Part shown: in pieces, positions 56,852-64,000 of the stretch | How positions within the stretch are numbered: position 1 is the first letter of the stretch | Layout of the letters: each line of letters begins with the position of its first letter | NCBI RefSeq assembly: GCF_001269385.1 | Contig: NZ_CXOO01000015.1 | Span: forward strand, 62,001 to 126,000 | Direction: 5' to 3' | Source of the DNA: Limnohabitans sp. DM1 | Lineage (GTDB): Bacteria; Pseudomonadota; Gammaproteobacteria; Burkholderiales; Burkholderiaceae_C | DNA: 64,000 nt | Position numbers and translations under genes: made by a program | The notes under the pieces: generated by a model | What the model was told of the DNA's origin: nothing | The model's database searches: none | Seen by the model: the letters and a program-made list of their open reading frames with translations, nothing else

Positions 56852-57193
56852 TTAAAAGTCCAGTTCTTCACGCTCTGCCGCGCTCAGGTCACGGACCCGC
56901 TGGGTTTTCTCACGCGCACTGAGCGCCAGCAACGCCGGGTCTTTTTCAGTCAACAAGTCCAAAAGGGTGCTGCCTGGCGAGATGGCCTGCAGATAGCGCA
57001 AAACTTGGCCAAGCGCGATGCCGGGCTCTCCCTTTTCAAGGCGATAGGCCGTGTTGCGAGACAGCCCTGCACGCAGTGCAGCGTCAGCCTGTTTGACTTG
57101 ACGCGCCAACCGCAGGCGCGCCAGAAGTTGCCCCAAGCGGGCGCATTCTTCTTGCTGCGACGGCATGAGCATGGCAGATTGATTGATTTTCAT
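56852..57193 (-). CDS. hipB: HipB-like antitoxin/repressor
   Basis: A 113-residue XRE-type helix-turn-helix protein (KQADAALRAGLSRNTAYRLEKG) with a flexible C-terminus. It should bind HipA and the long palindrome at its own start. The start codon lies inside the left arm of that palindrome, which allows tight autoregulation. Confidence 0.9.
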   Translation of the reverse strand: MKINQSAMLMPSQQEECARLGQLLARLRLARQVKQADAALRAGLSRNTAYRLEKGEPGIALGQVLRYLQAISPGSTLLDLLTEKDPALLALSAREKTQRVRDLSAAEREELDF

Positions 57194-57242
57194 GTTCGTT
57201 AAATCGATATTTATTGATTGAATGATCGATTAAACGAACATG
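57191..57242. promoter_or_regulatory. hipBA operator, 18-bp inverted repeat
   Basis: CATGTTCGTTAAATCGAT (57191-57208) is mirrored by ATCGATTAAACGAACATG (57225-57242) with one mismatch and a 16-bp centre. It overlaps the hipB start codon. The next DUF3427 copy begins about 25 bp beyond. Confidence 0.85.
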
Positions 57243-57268
57243 TTACTTGAAATTCTGTCTGCAAGCCA

Positions 57269-57540
57269 GGGCTGACGAGCACAAGTACATGGACCACTGG
57301 ATCGATGACACGCACTTTCACTGGCAAAGCCAAAACGCCACCGACCCGACCAGCAAACGCGGCGACGAAATCATCCGCCACGCCGCTTTAGGCATCGACA
57401 TCCATCTCTTTGTGCGCGACCCCAAGCTGGCTGTGGGCAAAGCCGCACCCTTCACGTACCACGGCCGGGTGCGCTACCAGTCGCACCAGGGCAGCAGGCC
57501 CATGAGCATTGTGTTTGGGCTGCAAAGCGGGGCGGATTGA
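57269..57540 (+). pseudogene. DUF3427 3' fragment, copy 2
   Basis: Begins at GGGCTGACGAGCACAAG and follows copy 1 (from 55,143) with about 95% identity to the stop at 57,538-57,540 (copy 1 has a different last few codons). The coding end IVFGLQSGAD and about 45 bp beyond the stop (CGGGTATATCGCTGGCCCTG) are shared with copies 3 and 4, not with copy 1. It has no start and is non-functional. The following bases (57,567-57,580) look like a worn family B end. Confidence 0.9.
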
Positions 57541-57721
57541 CGGGTATATCGCTGGCCCTGCGTGTGGGCGATGGTTTCCTGGGCGAATGGGTTGCGTTGA
57601 TGTGATCACTCGGCATGCCACACTGGGTATCGACTTTCATCCATTCACAGGATGCGCTTTCTAAATGGGTGTTAATGGGTGCAATATTGGTTTCATGTTG
57701 CGTTCAGACACCGGACACAAG

Positions 57722-58029
57722 GAACCATCCGCACGGATGCGCCCAACTGGCAGCCATGGCTGGTGTTCTTCTTGCGCTCGCTGGCAGAGCAGGTGCGGCG
57801 CCTGGAGAAGAAGGTTGAGCGCGAAAAGATCGTGCTGGCCACCCTGCCCGAGCTGTCACTGCAGATCGTGGAATTTGCCAGAGAGCACGGGCGCGTCACG
57901 ATGATGGATGCCATCCAATTGACGGGTGCCAATCGCAACACCCTCAAGCTGCATTTCCGCGACCTGGCCGAGCGCAACCATCTGGAGCAGCACGGTAGCG
58001 GACGCGGTGTGTGGTACGGCTTGAAATGA
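57722..58029 (+). pseudogene. 3' fragment of a Fic-family gene
   Basis: Codes for APNWQPWLVFFLRSLAEQ and a winged-helix tail VTMMDAIQLTGANRNTLKL ending GRGVWYGLK, the usual C-terminus of larger Fic proteins. The Fic core and its HPF motif are missing. It lies between DUF3427 copies 2 and 3, so it is cargo in the second gap, itself only a 3' piece. Confidence 0.8.
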
Positions 58030-58077
58030 GTGATGGGGCTGGTGGCAAACATCAACACCTGAGTCAGCGACGGAATT

Positions 58078-58223
58078 CACGCTGCTTTGGGCATCAACAT
58101 CCATCTCTTTGTGCGCGACACCAAGCTGGCTGTCGGCAAGGCCGCACCCTTCACGTACCACGGCCGCGTGCGCTACCAGTCGCACCAGGGCAGCAGGCCC
58201 ATGAGCATTGTGTTTGGGCTGTA
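58078..58223 (+). pseudogene. DUF3427 3' fragment, copy 3
   Basis: Starts at CACGCTGCTTTGGGCATC, matching copy 1 from about 55,256. It codes INIHLFVRDTKLAVGKAAPF onward to IVFGL and then a stop (TAA), with a base change compared with copies 2 and 4. The post-stop tail to about 58,268 is shared with copies 2 and 4. Confidence 0.88.
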
Positions 58224-58283
58224 AAGCGGGGCGGATTGACGGCTGCATCGCTGGCCCTGCGTGTGGGCGGCGATTTTTGTTGG

Positions 58284-58405
58284 TGTGGGAGCCCACCCCT
58301 GTGGGCGATGGTTTGCAGGGCGAAGTTGAGGACGTGTCCCACGCCCATCGCCCACAGGGTGGGCTCCCACAAGGACAGCTCATCGCCCACGGGGTGGGCT
58401 CCTGC
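58284..58405. repeat. Family B REP-like element with an extra half unit
   Basis: GTGGGAGCCCACCCCTGTGGG, an inverted GGGTGGGCTCCCAC and a further CGGGGTGGGCTCCTG give one and a half units. It lies in the gap between copy 3 and the vbhA-fic module. The rest of 58,224-58,545 shows no gene. Confidence 0.8.
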
Positions 58406-58545
58406 ACAAAAGCTATCTCTTGCCTGTTGCTCAAGACTGCATGGTGCCTGTCCTTTGGGCGCGCGTTTCGGCAACTTTTTGATGTCATTCATCTGACTTT
58501 GACTTCGACTCGGGTAAAGATACACTGCCATGATCTATTCCAGCC

Positions 58546-58758
58546 ATGAACACGCCCAATCACCACCCCAAAAACACCACGCCATCCCAACCGGGATCGT
58601 GGGCATCTAGCCAAGCCTTGGCTATTTTGGCTGTGGATGGCATTCGCCCCAGCAACAAGGGGTTGGCCCTCATGCAGTCGATTGACAGTGGCACCATGAC
58701 CCATGCTCAAGCGATTCAGTCCATCATTGAAAGAGCACGTCAGTACGCCAAAGACTGA
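58546..58758 (+). CDS. VbhA/FicA-like antitoxin
   Basis: A 70-residue protein that aligns with antitoxin VbhA-type peptides (SQALAILAVDGIRPSNKGLALM, then helix SGTMTHAQAIQSI). In VbhA the inhibitory motif is S-x-x-x-E-G; here the matching positions read I-L-A-V-D-G, with Ile for Ser and Asp for Glu. It precedes the Fic gene by 5 bp, so the two form a class I Fic module. Confidence 0.72.
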   Translation: MNTPNHHPKNTTPSQPGSWASSQALAILAVDGIRPSNKGLALMQSIDSGTMTHAQAIQSIIERARQYAKD

Positions 58759-58763
58759 ACATC

Positions 58764-59384
58764 ATGCAGGACGATGATCACTATTACGTTGAGGGTTACA
58801 ACGCTGAACTGGACCCGTATGCCCTTGAGAACGGGGTACTCAAGAATAATTTTGGCATCACCGATTCAGCCTCTTTGAATGAGGTGGAGGCGGATATTGC
58901 AGGGGTTCAGATTCAAAAAATACTCAAAGAGCCTGCTCCAAAAAGCTTCACCGCCTTACATCTTTGCGCCTTGCATGAACAAGTGTTTTCAGAGGTGTAT
59001 CCGTGGGCCGGTCAGTATCGCCAAGTAGACATCGCCAAAGGCGATACACATTTCCTCAGGCACCAGGAGATTGCTGCCAAGTTGGACACACTTTTTTCAG
59101 GCCTTGCCAAGGAAGATTATTTGAAAGGTGCCAACCCTCAAGCGTTCGGCGAGTTCATGGGGGAATTTTTGGTGCAATTGAATTTTGTCCATCCTTTTCG
59201 AGAGGGAAACGGGCGAGTTCAAAGGCTTCTTGTGACGCAAATCGCAACAAATGCAGGCTTGTCATTAGACTGGCAACCCATTGGGAATGAGGCCATGAAA
59301 CAGGCTTGCATCGCCGGTATTCAAGGCGAGTCACGCCCAATGGCGCGTCTCATCTGGCTCAACATCAAACAGTTTCCAGTCTAA
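58764..59384 (+). CDS. Fic family AMPylase, class I
   Basis: The 206-residue protein has a complete HPFREGNGRVQR active-site motif and the flap region PWAGQYRQVDIAKGD. It lacks an internal inhibitory helix and is paired with a small upstream antitoxin, as in VbhT/VbhA or FicT/FicA, whose toxins modify DNA gyrase and topoisomerase IV. It is the cargo of the third gap of the array. Confidence 0.9.
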   Translation: MQDDDHYYVEGYNAELDPYALENGVLKNNFGITDSASLNEVEADIAGVQIQKILKEPAPKSFTALHLCALHEQVFSEVYPWAGQYRQVDIAKGDTHFLRHQEIAAKLDTLFSGLAKEDYLKGANPQAFGEFMGEFLVQLNFVHPFREGNGRVQRLLVTQIATNAGLSLDWQPIGNEAMKQACIAGIQGESRPMARLIWLNIKQFPV

Positions 59385-59430
59385 AGTCGCCCCGAGCCTG
59401 TTGAACCTTATTGAGGGCGCGTTCCTCGCA

Positions 59431-59455
59431 CATCGCCCACAGGGTGGGCTCCTAC
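59431..59455. repeat. Family B half element
   Basis: CATCGCCCACAGGGTGGGCT then CCTAC: one arm of family B. It lies between the Fic gene and DUF3427 copy 4; the rest of the gap to the next gene (59,385-59,713) holds only that copy. Confidence 0.75.
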
Positions 59456-59506
59456 AAAAAGGCAGCCGATGGCCTAAAAGGTGGGCGTCAGCATTCAGGG
59501 CCTGAG

Positions 59507-59617
59507 CTTGCAGGCAAAGCGGGACCCTTCACGTACCACGGCCGGGTGCGCTACCAGTCGCACCAGGGCAGCAGGCCCATGAGCATTGTGTTTGGGCTGC
59601 AAAGCGGGGCGGGTTGA
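59507..59617 (+). pseudogene. DUF3427 3' fragment, copy 4 (shortest)
   Basis: Begins near CTTGCAGGCAAAGCGGGACCC and matches the others from GACCCTTCACGTACCACGG to the stop, coding FTYHGRVRYQSHQGSRPMSI and GLQSGAG. The post-stop tail CGGGTGCATCGCTGGCCCTG is shared with copies 2 and 3. It is followed by higA on the other strand. Confidence 0.88.
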
Positions 59618-59713
59618 CGGGTGCATCGCTGGCCCTGCCATATGGGCGGTGCCTACAGCGTCCGAAGGTTTCCTTTGGCCTTCATGGCGCGGCATTGCCC
59701 GAGTTCCACGCCC

Positions 59714-60127
59714 TTACACAAAGGTCGCGGCAGAAACGCCAAACCGTTCGCTGAGCGCGCGCACTTGACGAATGTTGAGTTCGCGTTTGCCCGTCAGGAT
59801 TTCGGACACGACACCCTGACTGCCGATCTCGCTCAGATCGCTTTGCTTCAGGCCGTGTTGTTCCATCAGGAATTTCAGAGCTTCCACACCCGTGACTTCG
59901 GGCAGAGGGTGATGCTTGGCTTCATAGTCCTCGATCAGATCGCCCACGATGTCGACCAAGCCCATCGCGGGATGCTTTTCTTCGCCTTGGGTTTCATCCA
60001 GCAGGGCTTGGAGCATCTCGGTCATGCGCGCGCAGTGCGCTTCATCCCGGATGGGGGTGATGTCAGTTGCGGCACGGAACTGCTCCCAGACTGGAAGAAT
60101 GTGCTTCACGTCGATGGCTGCATTCAT
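59714..60127 (-). CDS. HigA-like antitoxin
   Basis: The 137-residue protein has a helical N-terminal half and a C-terminal XRE-type helix-turn-helix (MEQHGLKQSDLSEIGSQGVVSEILTGKRELN) of the HigA/YgjM type. The ATG at 60127 is set by homology. HigB normally precedes it, but 60,128-60,362 contains no clear toxin gene, so higA may be an orphan or its partner has decayed. Confidence 0.82.
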   Translation of the reverse strand: MNAAIDVKHILPVWEQFRAATDITPIRDEAHCARMTEMLQALLDETQGEEKHPAMGLVDIVGDLIEDYEAKHHPLPEVTGVEALKFLMEQHGLKQSDLSEIGSQGVVSEILTGKRELNIRQVRALSERFGVSAATFV

Positions 60128-60362
60128 GACGTTGATCGTAAAGGCTTGGCAACCCCGCCCAAAACGGCCAGCCCCTTGGTGGCATGCCGTGCCGCTGAAA
60201 ACCATGAGGAGGCCTTCATGTTCTTGGCGAGTACACGTCACCCCTGTCATGTCGCCAAAACAGGGTTTTGATGACATGAGGATTCAAATCGATCAAATAT
60301 TGATATTCCACTCACGCCGCGCCAGTTAAATCACACGCTGCCGCCATGGCCGCCCTGCGGGC

Positions 60363-62359
<1,997 letters not shown>

Positions 62360-62402
62360 TCATGGTGGCCGCATGCCGTGGCTGGGCATGCTGCGAATTG
62401 CT

Positions 62403-62491
62403 GTAGGAGCCCACCCCGTGGGCGATGGGCGTGGAACACGCCCTCAAACAACATCGCCCTGCAAACCATCGCCCACAGGGTGGGCTCCTAC
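62403..62491. repeat. Family B REP-like palindrome
   Basis: GTAGGAGCCCACCCCGTGGG against CCACAGGGTGGGCTCCTAC with an extended centre. It stands directly before the gyrB echo. Confidence 0.85.
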
Positions 62492-62529
62492 AAAATATCT
62501 ATCCCCACCCTGTTGCGCAATACTCCAAG

Positions 62530-62578
62530 CCCGCAAGGCGTTGCTGTCAATGAAGTGGCGGCGTGGCTCGACTTCGAT
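62530..62578 (-). pseudogene. Short diverged echo of the gyrB 3' end
   Basis: CCCGCAAGGCGTTGCTGTCA onward, including GAAGTGGCGGCGTGGCTCGA, matches the gyrB sequence at 62,735-62,783 with about five mismatches in 49 bases. It corresponds to the last codons ([13 protein letters not shown] region). The match is short but well above chance and keeps the same orientation. Confidence 0.65.
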
Positions 62579-62714
62579 GGCGTTATAGGCCAGTCATTTT
62601 TTGCTTTTGACTACGAATCAAGTGGATTGGGGGTTCCCGGTCGGCGCTACAGCCTTGGTGGGTTCACCGGGGCTTTTCGCTTTCTGAACACGGTCAATCT
62701 ACGACCCTGCCCAC

Positions 62715-63277
62715 TCAAATATCAATATTCCCCGCCCGCAGCGCGTTGGTCTCGATGAAGTTGCGGCGTGGCTCGACTTCGTCGCCCATGAGCATGGTGA
62801 ACACGCGGTCGGCTTCGATGGCGTCGTCGATCTGCACGCGCAGCAGGCGGCGCACGGTGGGGTCCATGGTGGTTTCCCACAGCTGGGCGGGGTTCATCTC
62901 GCCCAAGCCTTTGTAGCGCTGGCGGCTGGTGGTGCGTTCGGCTTCGCTGATGAGCCAGTGCATGGCCTGGCGGAAGTCACCCACTTTTTCTTCTTTCTGG
63001 CGTTCGCCTTCGCCGCGCAGGGCTTTGGCACCTTCACTGAGCAGGCCACGGAAGGTTTCGGCAGCTTCGGACAGTGCGGCGTAGTCGGCGCCGCGCACGA
63101 AGTCTTGCGTGATGACGCTGCTCTTGATGTTGCCGTGGTGGCGGCGGCTGATGCGCAAGATGGGTTTGTCGGTGCGCACGTCAAATTCGGCGGCCACTTC
63201 GGCCGGGATGCCGGTGGTGTTGAGTTCGCGCAGCTTGGCTTGCAGTGCGTTGCTCTCGATGAAGTCGCGGTTGGGTT
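62715..63277 (-). pseudogene. gyrB: 3' fragment of gyrB
   Basis: Codes the C-terminal 187 residues or so of DNA gyrase subunit [35 protein letters not shown] and the end [19 protein letters not shown]. The ATPase and most of the TOPRIM domains are missing. Homology stops near 63,277, where an unrelated XRE gene control region begins. Because gyrB is essential, an intact copy must lie elsewhere, so this is a partial duplicate. Confidence 0.88.
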
Positions 63278-63283
63278 TAATTC

Positions 63284-63330
63284 TTGTCCAAAATGGACAA
63301 AAAGTTATAGTTTTTATCCATAATGGCCAA
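63284..63330 (+). promoter_or_regulatory. Paired operator sites before the HipB-like gene
   Basis: Site 1, TTGTCCA-AAA-TGGACAA (63284-63300), is a perfect palindrome. Site 2, TTATCCA-TAA-TGGCCAA (63314-63330), is a degenerate copy. Their centres are 30 bp apart, about three helical turns. TTTTTATCCATAAT spans a probable -10 region, so the product of the adjacent gene likely represses itself. Confidence 0.7.
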
Positions 63331-63726
63331 ATGCCAAGCAAGCCACCCGTTGTTTTTCCCCAAGAGCAAACGCTGCTCACCGCCTTGGGCGAGCGCCTGC
63401 GGCTGGCGCGTTTGCGCCGCAAACTGAGCACGGCCGTGGTGGCGCAGCGGCCAGGCATGTCGCGCACTTCGGTTTACAAGGTCGAAGCCGGCGATGCGGG
63501 TGCCACTTTGGGCACTTATCTGCGCGTGCTGGCGGTGCTTGGGCTGCAGGCAGATTTCAACGCCTTAGCAGCCGACGACAAAGTGGGGCGCAAGCTGCAG
63601 GATTTGGATTTGGCCCCATCGCCCGCAGCGCGACGCCAGCGCCGTGCCAGCGTGCAGTCCACAGACGCTGCCGACAGCACTTCTGAGGGGCTGCCATGTA
63701 ACTTTGAGTACGAATTGGGCGCGTAA
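63331..63726 (+). CDS. XRE-family HipB-like regulator
   Basis: A 131-residue protein. Residues about 15-75 form an XRE helix-turn-helix domain ([36 protein letters not shown]) like HipB-type antitoxins; the rest is low complexity. ATG 63331 directly follows the second operator. Downstream, no hipA appears; instead an acyl-CoA thioesterase-like gene begins 13 bp later. The pairing may be accidental or a novel module. Confidence 0.8.
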   Translation: MPSKPPVVFPQEQTLLTALGERLRLARLRRKLSTAVVAQRPGMSRTSVYKVEAGDAGATLGTYLRVLAVLGLQADFNALAADDKVGRKLQDLDLAPSPAARRQRRASVQSTDAADSTSEGLPCNFEYELGA

Positions 63727-63739
63727 GCGACCCGGCAGC

Positions 63740-64000
63740 ATGCGACTCGAGCCGCTTCCCTCTCAATGCCTGGTGGACCGCGAACTAGCCGTGCGCGTAC
63801 TTGGCGTGCGACCGGGCGAAAGGGTCGAGCTCAGTCTGCGCAACTTAGGGGCCAACGGCAGTTTCTTCGCCGCCAGTGCAACGTTTGTCGCTGATCGGGA
63901 TGGCACTGTCGATCTCACTTCCCATGCGCCCGTCGAGGGGTCCTATCGGAACGTCCACCCTATGGGCCTGTTCTGGTCACGTGTGCAGCATGCGGGGCCG
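63740..64000 (+). CDS. Acyl-CoA thioesterase/BAAT-type protein, N-terminal part (cut by window end)
   Basis: The frame starts MRLEPLPSQCLVDREL and runs past base 64,000, giving 87 visible codons. It contains the N-terminal BAAT/thioesterase domain signature ATFVADRDGTVDL and then APVEGSYRNVHPMGLFWS. Members cleave or transfer acyl groups from acyl-CoA, and the catalytic domain lies beyond the window. It is 13 bp after the XRE gene and on the same strand. Confidence 0.8.
   Translation, partial: MRLEPLPSQCLVDRELAVRVLGVRPGERVELSLRNLGANGSFFAASATFVADRDGTVDLTSHAPVEGSYRNVHPMGLFWSRVQHAGP

Noticed and set aside
54581..59640. The repeated 3' ends as integron attC sites
   Set aside because: The repeats are coding sequence in one orientation and lack the attC core sites and palindromic pattern; no integrase is visible.
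60128..60362. A HigB toxin gene beside higA
   Set aside because: No frame shows RelE/HigB-type motifs; only higA can be supported.

Overview
The window looks like a chromosome segment of a GC-rich betaproteobacterium, most likely order Burkholderiales and probably Comamonadaceae. This is inferred from the purEK-sua5, yajC-secDF, def-fmt-azlCD, phasin and class II aldolase/pyruvate kinase/phosphoglycerate kinase gene sets and their protein sequences. No rRNA, tRNA or marker gene in the window settles the genus.

The left part (about 1-30,600) is mostly housekeeping. It holds purine synthesis (purE-purK, purC), tRNA t6A synthesis (sua5), a CnoX/YbbN-type thioredoxin, glycolysis (fba, pyk, pgk), a membrane fatty acid desaturase, a def-fmt-azlC-azlD operon, dprA, yajC-secD-secF, a DMT exporter, a secreted caspase-like protein with an 87-bp internal tandem repeat, an enoyl-CoA hydratase, a phasin, an esterase, and a Crp/Fnr regulator divergent from a DUF4395 membrane protein and a metal-binding HMA protein. 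A lower-GC lipoprotein/outer-membrane pair (5.9-7.8 kb) stands out.

From about 30.6 kb the window becomes accessory. Toxin-antitoxin-like modules recur: HicB, two Fic systems, CcdAB, AbiEi/AbiEii, HipBA, HigA and a HipB-like regulator. They are mixed with a stand-alone AceE-type E1 dehydrogenase and its divergent Lrp regulator, an exonuclease, an ene-reductase, a phosphoesterase, an HTH-HATPase-DUF4325 protein and a TPR operon. A LlaJI/BsuMI-like restriction locus (m5C methyltransferase, McrB-type AAA+, DUF2357 nuclease) lies at 47.7-53.0 kb. The formaldehyde detoxification pair frmA-fghA follows, and the window ends in an acyl-CoA thioesterase gene.

The most unusual structure is at 54.6-59.6 kb. 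The 3' end of a DUF3427-type helicase gene occurs four times in the same orientation, in progressively shorter pieces, and each gap holds a different cassette: hipBA, a Fic 3' fragment, then vbhA-fic, with higA after the last piece. The same 3'-fragment-plus-cargo layout appears for an unknown gene (full copy 45.6-46.1 kb, 3' copy with an internal deletion at 42.4 kb) and for gyrB (a 3' fragment at 62.7-63.3 kb and a shorter echo at 62.5 kb). Three dispersed repeat families (A: GTAGGTCGG palindromes; B: GTAGGAGCCCACCC palindromes; C: TATTGATCCGGCCC elements) fill intergenic gaps, and family B lies at several junctions of the accessory region.
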